64,000 bases of DNA, taken from contig NZ_JAPSKE010000009.1 of assembly GCF_031177825.1 (NCBI RefSeq), positions 62,001 to 126,000 on the forward strand, in the 5' to 3' direction. Position numbers and translations under genes: made by a program. Shown piece after piece: positions 34,051 to 42,374 of the stretch. Below the pieces are notes generated by a model that was not told the origin of the DNA, searched no databases, and saw only the letters and a program-made list of their open reading frames with translations. This DNA is from Paenibacillus sp. (GTDB lineage Bacteria; Bacillota; Bacilli; Paenibacillales; YIM-B00363). The stretch's first letter is position 1. Every line of letters begins with the position of its first letter.

Positions 34051-35052
34051 TCAAATCCCTTCCGCGCGGAAGCGGTCGATGCGCGCCTGGATTTGCTCCG
34101 CGGTCGGCATCGCGTCCGAGCAGCTGTGGCTCGAGACGACGATGGACGCCGAAGCGGCGCCGAACTCCTGGCAGCGGGGAATGTCCCAGCCGTTCATGAG
34201 GCCGTAGATGAACGCGCCCGCGAACGAATCGCCCGCCCCGAACGTCTTCACGACCTGCGCCGGGAACGTCGAGCCCTTGAACTCGCCGCCGTCCTTCGTG
34301 TACGCCGTCGACCCGTCGCCGCCGCGCTTGACGACGATAACGCTCGCGCCCTTGCCGAGCCAATGGTCCGCCGTCCATCGGTCGTCCTGACGTTGCGGCC
34401 CGACGACCGCCTCCATCAGATCGAATTCGTCGCGGCCGCCGACGATGACGTCGCATTTCTCGGCGACGAGCCGGCAGTAGACGCCTGTCTCCGTCTTCGA
34501 CTGCCACGTCCACGGGCGGTAATCGATGTCGAACAATGTGACGACGTTATGCTTCTTCGCGTATTCGAGCGCGACGAATACCGCTTCCCGGGACGGGCTC
34601 TTCGCGAGCGCGGTGCCGGAGATGAGAATCGCTTTCGCGCTCGCGATGTAATCCTCGCTTACTTCCGACGGCTCCAGCTTCAAGTCGGCGACGTTGTCCC
34701 GATACATCAAGATGCTGCATTCCGTCGGCGACTTGATTTCCGTGAACGCGAGTCCGGTGACGGCGCCGGTGCGATCGGTGTGGATATTTTCCGTATTGAT
34801 GCCTGTGTCCTCTAAGTACTTCATGATGAACCGGCCGAACGGGTCGTTCGACACCTTGCCGATAAAGCCGGTGCGAAGCCCGAGCCTCGCGGACGCCACC
34901 GCGATGTTGGCGGGAGAGCCGCCCAGGTACTTCGTGAAGCTGAGCGTCTCCTCCATCGGCCGGTGAATTTCGTTCGCGTTCAGATCGATGCACAGCCGGC
35001 CGAGGCCGATCAAGTCGAGCGGTCGGTTCGGCTCGAATGATATCAACGACAT
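34051..35052 (-). CDS. iolC: 5-dehydro-2-deoxygluconokinase
   Basis: PfkB/ribokinase-family kinase of 333 residues that phosphorylates 5-dehydro-2-deoxy-D-gluconate. Signatures are YLGGSPANIAVASARLG near the N terminus and the PfkB box VKTFGAGDSFAGAFIYGL with the catalytic aspartate of GAGD. FDIDYRPWTW is typical of IolC. RBS GGAGG before ATG 35052, and the iolB stop lies 25 bp upstream. Central member of the iol operon. Confidence 0.94.
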   Translation of the reverse strand: MSLISFEPNRPLDLIGLGRLCIDLNANEIHRPMEETLSFTKYLGGSPANIAVASARLGLRTGFIGKVSNDPFGRFIMKYLEDTGINTENIHTDRTGAVTGLAFTEIKSPTECSILMYRDNVADLKLEPSEVSEDYIASAKAILISGTALAKSPSREAVFVALEYAKKHNVVTLFDIDYRPWTWQSKTETGVYCRLVAEKCDVIVGGRDEFDLMEAVVGPQRQDDRWTADHWLGKGASVIVVKRGGDGSTAYTKDGGEFKGSTFPAQVVKTFGAGDSFAGAFIYGLMNGWDIPRCQEFGAASASIVVSSHSCSDAMPTAEQIQARIDRFRAEGI

Positions 35053-35077
35053 CGTACGATTCCTCCTTCGCTTGCGA

Positions 35078-35896
35078 TTACTTCCGATTCCGTTCCGGAT
35101 GCATCAGCCACTCGTGGTCCGGGTCGTTATGGAACTTCCATGTCCGCGTCGGCCCGGCCATAACGTTCAAATAATAGACGTCGTAGCCAGGAGGCGCCGA
35201 CACCGGATGATACCCCTTCGGAACGAGCACGACGTCGCCGTCCTTCACGACGATCGTCTCGTCGAGCGACCGGTCGTCCGTATACACCCGCTGGATCGCG
35301 AAGCCTCGGCCGGGGTTGATGCGGTGATAATACGTCTCCTCGAGGAACGACTCGCGCGGCAGATCGTCCTGATCGTGCTTATGCGGCGGATAGCTGGACC
35401 AATGTCCGTTCGGGGTGAACACCTCGACGACCAGCAAGCTGTCCGCTTCTTTCTGTTCGGGCAAAATGTTGTGAATGCGGCGCTCCATCTCTCCGTAGCC
35501 TCGCTGCTCGACGCCGACGTCGCCGGGCGCGATAAGCCGGGCCGGGAACGAGCCCTTGCCGGGCGCCGTGCAGACGGCGAGCTCGAGCCGCGTCAGCGCG
35601 GTCGCCTCGAAGCGATCTCCGGAAGGCACATAGACGGCATAGGGCGCCGTCCCCTCGAACACGGACATGCGCTCCCCGATGCCGGCGAATTCGGCATCCT
35701 TCGTCCGCACGTCGGCTTTGCCGCTTAGAAGCACGAGGCAAGTTTCCCGGTCCCCCTCGTCCCTCGTCAATCGCCCGCCGGCCTCCAGCGTAAATACCTC
35801 GAAGCCGACGTACGTCCAGCCCGCGCTCTCCGGCGATACGGCGACGACGCGGCCTTCCGCGTTCGGCGCGCCGCTCGGAACGGTCAGCTTCGTCAT
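35078..35896 (-). CDS. iolB: 5-deoxy-glucuronate isomerase
   Basis: Bicupin of 272 residues converting 5-deoxy-D-glucuronate to 5-dehydro-2-deoxy-D-gluconate. IolB hallmarks are SSYPPHKHDQDD (metal histidines), SFLEETYYHRINP, VLVPKGYHPVSAPPGYDVYYLN and a final DPDHEWLMHP. The start ATG 35896 overlaps the iolE stop in ATGA, so translation is coupled. Confidence 0.95.
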   Translation of the reverse strand: MTKLTVPSGAPNAEGRVVAVSPESAGWTYVGFEVFTLEAGGRLTRDEGDRETCLVLLSGKADVRTKDAEFAGIGERMSVFEGTAPYAVYVPSGDRFEATALTRLELAVCTAPGKGSFPARLIAPGDVGVEQRGYGEMERRIHNILPEQKEADSLLVVEVFTPNGHWSSYPPHKHDQDDLPRESFLEETYYHRINPGRGFAIQRVYTDDRSLDETIVVKDGDVVLVPKGYHPVSAPPGYDVYYLNVMAGPTRTWKFHNDPDHEWLMHPERNRK

Positions 35897-36825
35897 CCGG
35901 CGACGCCTCCTTGCTCCGACCGTGACGCGATGCCGCTCAGGTACGCGATCGCCTTCTCCGCGTATGCGTTCGGTTCGGCCACCGAGGGATCCTGCTCCGC
36001 TTCGATGATCATCCAGCTGTCGTAGCCGACGGCGAACAGCCGATCCAGAATCGGCGCGAAGTCGATCGCCCCGTCTCCCGGCACCGTGAACACCCCTTGA
36101 ACGACCGCGTCTTGGAAACGGATCCCGTCGTGCCGCACCCGCTCGAGCACGTCCTGCCGCACGTCCTTCAGGTGGACGTACGCGATCCGGTCCGCATGCT
36201 TGTTCAGCACCGCGAGCGGATCCGCGCCGCCGTAATAAGCGTGCCCCGTGTCGAAGAGCAGGTGCACGAGCTCCGGATGCGTCGTCGCCATGAGCCGGTC
36301 GATCTCCTCCGGCTTCTCGACGATCGTTCCGATATGGTAGTGATAGACGAGCTTCATCCCGTATTCCCGGCAGATGCGGCCCGCTTCCTCCAGCCCTTCG
36401 GTCATCGCGTTCCATTCCTCGTCGGACGGCGGGATCACGTCCTTCGCGCCGGCCGGTCGGCGCGGATCGCCGGTGATCGAGCCGCCGAGCTCGCACGTCA
36501 CGACGACCTCGCTGCCCATCGCACGCAGAAATTCGACGTGGCGCCGGTACGACGCCAGCTCCTCCTCGCGGCGCGAACGATCGGAGAACAGCACGCCCTT
36601 CCACTGCGACGTCAACCGAATGTTCCGCTCGGCGAGCCGCGCTTTCAGCTCCTCAGGATCCTTCGGAAACTTGCGGCAGTTTTCCGTGGCGCGAAATCCG
36701 AGTCGTTCGAAATCGTTCAGCAACTCCTCGAACGTGTAATGATCGCCGAGCGCCAGCACGTCTTCGTTCACCCAGTTGATCGGCGAGATTCCCAATTTCC
36801 ATTCCGAAAATGACGGCATCGCCAT
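35893..36825 (-). CDS. iolE: myo-Inosose-2 dehydratase
   Basis: Metal-dependent TIM barrel of the xylose-isomerase-like superfamily, 310 residues. It dehydrates 2-keto-myo-inositol to the trihydroxycyclohexanedione used by IolD. Typical segments are WKLGISPINWVNEDV at the start, YHYHIGTIVEKPEEID, LFDTGHAYYGGADP, YVHLKDVR and the late IIEAEQDPS. RBS GAGGAGG ahead of ATG 36825; an in-frame ATG at 36819 is less well spaced. Coupled to iolB by ATGA. Confidence 0.95.
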   Translation of the reverse strand: MAMPSFSEWKLGISPINWVNEDVLALGDHYTFEELLNDFERLGFRATENCRKFPKDPEELKARLAERNIRLTSQWKGVLFSDRSRREEELASYRRHVEFLRAMGSEVVVTCELGGSITGDPRRPAGAKDVIPPSDEEWNAMTEGLEEAGRICREYGMKLVYHYHIGTIVEKPEEIDRLMATTHPELVHLLFDTGHAYYGGADPLAVLNKHADRIAYVHLKDVRQDVLERVRHDGIRFQDAVVQGVFTVPGDGAIDFAPILDRLFAVGYDSWMIIEAEQDPSVAEPNAYAEKAIAYLSGIASRSEQGGVAG

Positions 36826-36863
36826 AATGCGCTCCTCCTCTTTTTCCAATACATGCCCTCGGC

Positions 36864-38732
36864 TTAGTACAACGTCCTCGCCGACTTCATCCGCTCCGTC
36901 CACGCTTCCCGCGTCGCCAGCACCTTCGCGTCCGTCGAAACCTCCGCCGCGTCGACCCGCCACCACGAGCCGTAGCCGTCGGTGTTCGTACCCGGCAGGA
37001 CGGGAATATGGATGAGCGTCGAGACCGCGTCCCGCTTCGCGCTCTCGAGCGCCCCCTTCAGCTCGTCGACGTTCGTCGCCGTGTACGCCGAGACGCCCAT
37101 GCTGCGGGCATGCGCGGCGAAGTCGATCGGCAGGTATGCGCCGGACAATGCGCCGGTATCCGCGCTGCGGTAGCGGAACTCGTTGCCGAAGCCGTCGCTG
37201 CCGTTCGCGCGCTGCAGGTTGTGAATACACTGGTAGCCGTGATTGTCGAGCAGCAGCACGTTGATCTTCCGGCCTTCCTGGAGACTCGTGATCAGCTCGC
37301 TGTGGAGCATCAGGTAGCTGCCGTCGCCGACGATCGCGTAGACGTCCCGATCCGGCTCCGCCAGCTTAATGCCGAACGCGCCGGCCACCTCGTACCCCAT
37401 GCAGGAGAAGCCGTACTCCATGTGGTACGACTTCGGCTTCGCGCTCCGCCACAGACGGTGCAGGTCGCCCGGCAGGCTGCCGGCCGCGCACACGATGACG
37501 GCGTCCTCGCCGATCGCTTCGTTGATCTCGCCGAGCACGCGGGTTTGGGAGAGCCCTACCGGCAGGTCCGCGGCATAGAGCCGATCCACTTCCCGGTCCC
37601 AGTCCTCCTTCAGCGCGCGCAGGGCGCTCTCCTCGTGAGCGGACCGGTAGCCGCGCTCCGCAAGCGCGGGCGTCAGCGCCTCGAGCCCCGCCTTGACGTC
37701 GGAGAGCAGCGCGAGGGCGTCCAGCTTTACGGCGTCGAAGCCGGCCACGTTCACGGAGACGAAAGCCGCGTCCGGGCGGAAGGCGGTTTTCGAGGCGGTC
37801 GTGAAGTCGGAGAACCGCGTCCCGAGGCCGATGACGACGTCCGCTTCCTTCGCCAGCGCGTTGGCCGCCGACGAACCCGTGACGCCGACCGCGCCCATAT
37901 AGAGCGGATGATTCCACGGGACGGCGCTCTTGCCCGCCTGCGTCTCGGCGATCGGAATGCCGAACGCCTCGGCGAACGCGAGCGTCTCCGCGGCGGCCAA
38001 GGAATAGTGGACGCCGCCGCCGATCACGAGCAGCGGCTTCGCGCTTGCGGCGATTCGCCGGGCCGCTTCGGCGAGCGCTTCCTGCGACGGCTGCCGACGT
38101 TCGATACGGTGGACCCGTTTTCGAAAAAATTCCTCCGGATAATCGTACGCCTCCGCCTGCACGTCCTGCGGCAGGGCCAGCGTTACCGCTCCCGTCTCCG
38201 CCGGGTCCGTCAGCACGCGCATCGCGTGGATCGCCGACGACATCAGCTGCTCCGGCCGCGTAATCCGATCCCAATATTTGCTGATCGGCTTAAAGCAATC
38301 GTTCGCCGACACCGTGTAATCCATCGGATGCTCGACCTGCTGCAGCACCGGATCCGGCTGCCGCGTCGCGAAGATGTCGCCGGGCAGAAACAGCGCGGGA
38401 ATGCGGTTGACCGTCGCCGTCGCCGCCGCCGTCACCATGTTGAGCGCCCCCGGCCCGATCGAAGAGGTGCAGGCGTAGATTTGTAACCGGTTGCGCTGCT
38501 TCGCGAAGGCGACCGCCGCATGCGCCATCCCTTGCTCGTTCTTCCCCTGGATGTAAGGCAGGCCGTTCTCGCTTCGCTCGAGCGCCTCGCCGATGCCGGT
38601 GACGTTGCCGTGGCCGAAGATGCCCATGACGCCGCAGACGAACTTATGCTCCTCGCCGTCGACCGACACGTATTGCCGATCCAGGAAGCGGAGCAGCGCC
38701 TGCGCCATCGTAAGCCGTACCGTCGTTGCCAT
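36864..38732 (-). CDS. iolD: 3D-(3,5/4)-trihydroxycyclohexane-1,2-dione hydrolase
   Basis: Thiamine-diphosphate enzyme of 622 residues that opens the cyclic dione to 5-deoxy-glucuronate. The N-terminal pyrimidine-binding domain has GHGNVTGIGEAL and GKNEQGMAHAAVAFAKQ; the cofactor motif near the C terminus is VGDGSYLMLHSEL, then LLLDNHGYQC. The start is ATG 38732, eight bases after AAGGAG; the in-frame GTG at 38741 lies inside that RBS. A promoter with an operator between its -35 and -10 boxes precedes it, so iolD may be expressed apart from iolG. Confidence 0.95.
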   Translation of the reverse strand: MATTVRLTMAQALLRFLDRQYVSVDGEEHKFVCGVMGIFGHGNVTGIGEALERSENGLPYIQGKNEQGMAHAAVAFAKQRNRLQIYACTSSIGPGALNMVTAAATATVNRIPALFLPGDIFATRQPDPVLQQVEHPMDYTVSANDCFKPISKYWDRITRPEQLMSSAIHAMRVLTDPAETGAVTLALPQDVQAEAYDYPEEFFRKRVHRIERRQPSQEALAEAARRIAASAKPLLVIGGGVHYSLAAAETLAFAEAFGIPIAETQAGKSAVPWNHPLYMGAVGVTGSSAANALAKEADVVIGLGTRFSDFTTASKTAFRPDAAFVSVNVAGFDAVKLDALALLSDVKAGLEALTPALAERGYRSAHEESALRALKEDWDREVDRLYAADLPVGLSQTRVLGEINEAIGEDAVIVCAAGSLPGDLHRLWRSAKPKSYHMEYGFSCMGYEVAGAFGIKLAEPDRDVYAIVGDGSYLMLHSELITSLQEGRKINVLLLDNHGYQCIHNLQRANGSDGFGNEFRYRSADTGALSGAYLPIDFAAHARSMGVSAYTATNVDELKGALESAKRDAVSTLIHIPVLPGTNTDGYGSWWRVDAAEVSTDAKVLATREAWTERMKSARTLY

Positions 38733-38759
38733 GTTCCTCACTCCTTGATTCGATTATGG

Positions 38760-38788
38760 ATATAACGTAGGGTAACCGCTTAACCCAA
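38760..38788 (-). promoter_or_regulatory. iolD promoter with embedded operator
   Basis: Minus-strand -35 TTGGGT (38783-38788), 17-bp spacer, -10 TTATAT (38760-38765). The spacer holds GGGTAACCGCTTAAC (38770-38784, plus strand), 14 of 15 bases identical to the site before iolG. A protein bound there would block RNA polymerase. Confidence 0.6.
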
Positions 38789-38801
38789 CCTCAAAAAAAC
38801 A

Positions 38802-39812
38802 TCACTCGATCTCCGACAGCTTCACGGGCCGACCTTCGAGCAGCGAACGCTTCGCGGCGCACGCGATGCGTTCCGCCTGCAGCGCGTCGTTGCCGTCGAC
38901 CGGCGTCGGCTTCCCTTCGAGGACGCTTCGCACGAACGCTTCCGTCTCCGCCTTGTACGCCTGTTGGTAGCGCTCCAAGAAGAAATGCTTCGGCTTGTCG
39001 CCGAACACGCCGTCCGCGGTGCTCCATTCGGCCGAATGGTCGAAGTCGTTCTTCACCGTCACCATCCCCTTCGAGCCGAACACCTCTACCCGCTGATCGT
39101 ACCCGTAGGCGGCCGAGCGGCTGTTGTCGATCGTGCCGATCGCCCCGTTCGCGAATGTAAGCGTTGTCACCGCGGTGTCGATGTCGCCCAGCCTGCCGAT
39201 CTCCGGATCGACGAGCACCGCGCCCTTCACGTACACTTCTTCCACTTCGCTGCCGGACAAGAACCTCGCCATGTCGAAGTCGTGAATCGCCATATCGAAC
39301 AGCAATCCGCCCGACACGCGGATGTAATCGTACGGCGGCGGGCTCGGGTCCCTCGACGTGATGCGAACGACATGCGGTTCGCCCAGCGCGCCGCCGCTCA
39401 CCAGCTCGCGTACCTTGCGGAAGTTCGCGTCGAAGCGCCGATTGAAGCCGGTCTGCAGCAGCACGCCGGTTCGCCGCACGACGTCCATCACCCGCTTCGT
39501 CTCCTTGACGTCGAAGCTGACCGGCTTCTCGCAGAAAATATGCTTGCCCGCGAGCGCCGCCTTCTCGATCATCTCGACATGCGTATCGGTCGACGAGCAG
39601 ATGAACACCGCTTCGACTTCCGGGTCGTTCAGCACGTCTTCATACTTCTCCGTCGTCTTCGGTCCGCCGATGTCCCGGACCCATTGCTCTTGTCCGCGGA
39701 TGAATAAATCGGACACGACATGGAGCCGCGCCGACTTCATCCCGGCCAAGTTTTCGGCGTGCAGCTTGCCGATGCGGCCCGCGCCGATCACTCCGATGTT
39801 CAACGTCTTCAA
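38802..39812 (-). CDS. iolG: Inositol 2-dehydrogenase
   Basis: Gfo/Idh/MocA-family NAD dehydrogenase of 336 residues for the first step, myo-inositol to 2-keto-myo-inositol. Seen are the Rossmann motif GVIGAGRIGKLHAENLA, IFCEKPVSFD with the catalytic lysine, TGFNRRFDANF and LFDMAIHDFDMARF with the active-site aspartate and histidine. TTG 39812 is the start, eight bases after AGGAG. First gene of the cluster, behind an operator and an extended -10 promoter; iolD follows after 69 bp. Confidence 0.94.
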   Translation of the reverse strand: MKTLNIGVIGAGRIGKLHAENLAGMKSARLHVVSDLFIRGQEQWVRDIGGPKTTEKYEDVLNDPEVEAVFICSSTDTHVEMIEKAALAGKHIFCEKPVSFDVKETKRVMDVVRRTGVLLQTGFNRRFDANFRKVRELVSGGALGEPHVVRITSRDPSPPPYDYIRVSGGLLFDMAIHDFDMARFLSGSEVEEVYVKGAVLVDPEIGRLGDIDTAVTTLTFANGAIGTIDNSRSAAYGYDQRVEVFGSKGMVTVKNDFDHSAEWSTADGVFGDKPKHFFLERYQQAYKAETEAFVRSVLEGKPTPVDGNDALQAERIACAAKRSLLEGRPVKLSEIE

Positions 39813-39872
39813 TGGGAGCTCTCCTTTGCATTCATATGTGCCTTGCCTGAAATCATACGTTACGACCGGTTT

Positions 39873-39907
39873 GGGTAAGCGCTTAACTTGCCGGTATTTG
39901 GATTATA
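39873..39907 (-). promoter_or_regulatory. iolG promoter and downstream operator
   Basis: An extended -10 TGCTATAAT (core 39902-39907) lies 90 bp before iolG. GGGTAAGCGCTTAAC at 39873-39887 falls just downstream of the expected transcription start, a repressor-like position, and is nearly identical to the iolD site. The -35 (TAGTCG) is weak. Confidence 0.6.
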
Positions 39908-39944
39908 GCACGGGAACCGCTGCTCGACTAGACCGAAAATGAAC

Positions 39945-39992
39945 GAACCGCGGCAGCCGAGTCGAAAACGCCCCCTTCGGCTGCCGCGGTTC
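39945..39992 (-). terminator. Terminator after the secreted protein gene at 40027
   Basis: GAACCGCGGCAGCCGA and TCGGCTGCCGCGGTTC form a perfect 16-bp stem with a 16-base loop, followed on the minus strand by GTTCATTTTCGG. Confidence 0.7.
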
Positions 39993-40026
39993 TATGGTGC
40001 CCGCGCCTGTAGAACGGGCTTCTACG

Positions 40027-41229
40027 CTACCGCTTCGGCGCGATCCAATCGATGGTTAGGTCGCCGTACAGCGCCCGGATGTCGGCCGCGTCGACGAACA
40101 GGCGAAAGTTCAAGATACTGGAATTCGCGCGATCGACGACAATGGAGCCGCCGTCCTTAGTCGAAATCGTGTACTCGTACTCGGGCTTCGCGCCGTTCCG
40201 CTCGATGCCCCAACCGAAGGCGTCCGCGATCGGTCGGATCGGCAGATAAAGCTTGCGGTCGACCCCGAAGTACGCATAGGGCAGCGGAACGTCTTGCCCA
40301 TCGATACGCAGCATCGCCTCGTCGTTCCGCCGGAACCCCGTCTCCGCCACCGGCAGCGCATCGACGTCCAAGTCCGCAGGCGCTTCCGGCCGCTCCGGCG
40401 ACGACTCGGCATGTTCGATGCGGAACAACTCCTCCTTCTCGCCTGCTCGCGCCGGACGCGATGTCCCTTCGTGAAAGTCGTATATATACAGCTTTCTCTC
40501 CGGTTCGTTATAGGCGTAGAGCATCAGTCCGAGCTCTTCGTCGTACGCACGCAGCGATGCGAGAGCGATTCGCTCCGCGATCCCCGTATCCGGATCAATT
40601 CGAACGACTTCGTTTTGTTTTTCTTGCTCGCTATACCGCTGTTGAAGCAACGTTCCGTCCGGAAGCCAGCGGAGGTTCGGCCATTCCCTCTCGACGGCGA
40701 TTTGACGCAGGACGCCGTTTTGCTTATTTTTCGCAAACACGGCGATTCGTTTCGATTGCCAATATCCGGGGGCATATCCGCGTTCGGCCGGCGCGAGCTC
40801 GTAATACATCACGTAACGCAACCCGAACTTTCCGTTGGGCGAGGTTTCGTACAGCTCCCCCGCCACCAGTTCGTCCGTCGCCGCGTCGTAGTAGATGCCG
40901 TCGAAAGCGGGTGACGTCGGATCGTTCACCCAGACGTACGCATTGCCGCCGTATACGGCGCCCGTTCCGTGTACCGCTTCGGGAAGCCTCTTCCATTCCC
41001 CATTCGGCGTCTTGAAGATGACGCGGCGGTCGACGGTTTCGCCGCCGGGGCGGTGCAAAAATACATTAAAAAACGACTCTCCCGTCTTTGGGTGCGTAAA
41101 CGCATGCAGGGCGAACGTCTCCGTCTTCGATTCCGCATCGGCCGCGCCGGGCACGAGAACGAGGGCGGCGATGGACGCGGCCAGCATGGCGGCGAACGGT
41201 CGACGACGCAACCTGAAAGGTTCTTCCAT
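40027..41229 (-). CDS. Secreted protein with C-terminal copper-amine-oxidase-like domain
   Basis: Exported protein of 400 residues. The signal peptide (PFAAMLAASIAALVLVPGA, then ADA) precedes an unassigned 250-residue beta-rich region with repeated TG/YD turns (propeller-like) that mentions no known motif. The C-terminal 110 residues form a copper amine oxidase N domain (IDGQDVPLPYAYFG, then LYLPIRPIADAFGWGIE). RBS GGAGG nine bases before ATG 41229; an out-of-frame ATG lies closer to it. Monocistronic, with its own terminator. No function assigned. Confidence 0.7.
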   Translation of the reverse strand: MEEPFRLRRRPFAAMLAASIAALVLVPGAADAESKTETFALHAFTHPKTGESFFNVFLHRPGGETVDRRVIFKTPNGEWKRLPEAVHGTGAVYGGNAYVWVNDPTSPAFDGIYYDAATDELVAGELYETSPNGKFGLRYVMYYELAPAERGYAPGYWQSKRIAVFAKNKQNGVLRQIAVEREWPNLRWLPDGTLLQQRYSEQEKQNEVVRIDPDTGIAERIALASLRAYDEELGLMLYAYNEPERKLYIYDFHEGTSRPARAGEKEELFRIEHAESSPERPEAPADLDVDALPVAETGFRRNDEAMLRIDGQDVPLPYAYFGVDRKLYLPIRPIADAFGWGIERNGAKPEYEYTISTKDGGSIVVDRANSSILNFRLFVDAADIRALYGDLTIDWIAPKR

Positions 41230-41482
41230 CTCATCGATCCTCCCTTTTTGATTTTGAACCGCTGAATATCCTCCACACTCGAAACATGTTTCCCCCCATC
41301 GTCGCGCCTCGCATTCCCCATTTTTACAGCAAGTATATGCCTACTGGATAAGTTTGCCAATCCATCCTTTGGACCTATTTTCCTTGGAATTCCCTTGAAG
41401 GGTTACAATTTTATTCAATCTTTTCGACAATGGATCCCGAGGCGATCGCGGGTGGATATCGGGCAACCTTCGCCTAACGAGC

Positions 41483-41515
41483 AAAAGCCGCTCGTCCGAA
41501 TGCGGACGGCGGCTT
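41483..41515 (-). terminator. Terminator of the CD3324-family gene
   Basis: AAGCCGCCGTCCG pairs with CGGACGAGCGGCTT (one bulge) around CATT, followed by TTGC; it lies 8 bp past the stop at 41523. The remaining gap to 41229 shows nothing. Confidence 0.65.
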
Positions 41516-41522
41516 CATTTCT

Positions 41523-41807
41523 TTATTTCATTTTGACAACGATCTTCCGTATGCTGTCTCCCGAGAGATGGTACTTCCGCTCGAGCTCCGCGACGGACCA
41601 CCCGCTGGCGTAGCGGCGGCTGATTTCCTCGTTGCGCTCGGCGATCTGCCGTCTCGCGCCGCTCAGCTCGCCCCAGCCGGCCCGCCGGTCGGCGTTCTTC
41701 GGAATGTAGACCAATTCCCCTTGAACGAACTGCTGCAGCTCCTTCAAGAGACGCGGGGGCAGCACGTCCTTCGCGTTCTTGTATCGTACGGGGTTCGCCC
41801 TCCTCAT
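41523..41807 (-). CDS. CD3324-family small DNA-binding-like protein
   Basis: Protein of about 88-94 residues in the family named for Clostridioides CD3324, related to the Mor activator fold. Recognised by KNAKDVLPPRLLKELQQFVQG, then YIPK, RRAGWGE, and a C-terminal helix-turn-helix (SVAELERKYHLSGDSIRKIV). Homologues usually begin directly at the RYxNA stretch. Here that position is GTA (41789), eight bases after AGGAGGG, while the upstream in-frame ATG 41807 overlaps the RBS. Regulator role is inferred from the fold. Confidence 0.75.
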   Translation of the reverse strand: MRRANPVRYKNAKDVLPPRLLKELQQFVQGELVYIPKNADRRAGWGELSGARRQIAERNEEISRRYASGWSVAELERKYHLSGDSIRKIVVKMK

Positions 41808-41874
41808 GCAAAGCGAAAAAACCGTGGGGGCTGATGCCTCCACAGGTACGGCGGTTCTCCAGTTCGTATATAGA

Positions 41875-41894
41875 GGGGAGGCCGAAGCCTCCCC
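41875..41894. terminator. Stable hairpin upstream of the CD3324 gene
   Basis: GGGGAGGC-CGAA-GCCTCCCC is a perfect 8-bp stem with a stable tetraloop, 150 bp beyond the CHY gene stop. T runs on either side are poor. It could end the nucleoside operon or sit in the leader of the CD3324 transcript. Confidence 0.4.
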
Positions 41895-42044
41895 CTTCGT
41901 TATGAGGCGAGCTTCGTCGTTAGACGAAGATCACCTCTGTTTGGTTTACCACACCGATCAACCCCTTTCGTTCTATTTCGTCGGGCCCGACTTCTATATC
42001 ATAACCCGGACGCGCGATTCGGAAAAGGGAAAGAATTCCTATAC

Positions 42045-42374
42045 TCATTCCTTCCCCGCGAATTCGAAATAAAGCGGATAATGCGCTTCGCATCTCGGGT
42101 TGAAAGCGATCCCGCAGCCGGGGCAGACGTATCCGCTGTTCAAGTAGGCGTCGATCGTCAGCTCCTCGCCGCAGCCGCCGCACAGCACCGCCGTCGCTTG
42201 CCGGTCGGCGTCTTCCCATTTCGCCGGAGGGTGTCCCGCCGCCTCCTCGTGGCAGAAGTAGCAGCCGTAGTACGCGTTACAGCATTTGAACTTGATGGCG
42301 ATCACGTCCGTCGGTCCATGGTAATGTCCGCAACGCGTCTGCGCGTCGATCGCGCCGATGACGAGCGGCCTCAT
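42045..42374 (-). CDS. CHY zinc-finger protein
   Basis: Small zinc protein of 109 residues. The CHY motif is visible from CGHYHGPTDVIAIKFKCC through YGCYFCHEE, with paired cysteines in CGGCGEEL and CPGCGIAFNPRC: at least ten Cys/His metal ligands in all. Bacterial CHY proteins are poorly characterised and probably cytosolic. ATG 42374 overlaps the ribokinase stop (ATGA), which excludes the longer upstream frame. It is third in an operon after nucleoside hydrolase and ribokinase. Confidence 0.85.
   Translation of the reverse strand: MRPLVIGAIDAQTRCGHYHGPTDVIAIKFKCCNAYYGCYFCHEEAAGHPPAKWEDADRQATAVLCGGCGEELTIDAYLNSGYVCPGCGIAFNPRCEAHYPLYFEFAGKE

Noticed and set aside
41808-42044. Riboswitch or T-box in the leader of the CD3324 gene
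   Set aside because: Only a simple tetraloop hairpin is visible; no conserved riboswitch core could be matched by eye.
41920-42219. 99-residue minus-strand ORF inside the CHY gene
   Set aside because: A different phase of the cysteine-rich CHY protein; no motif and no RBS.
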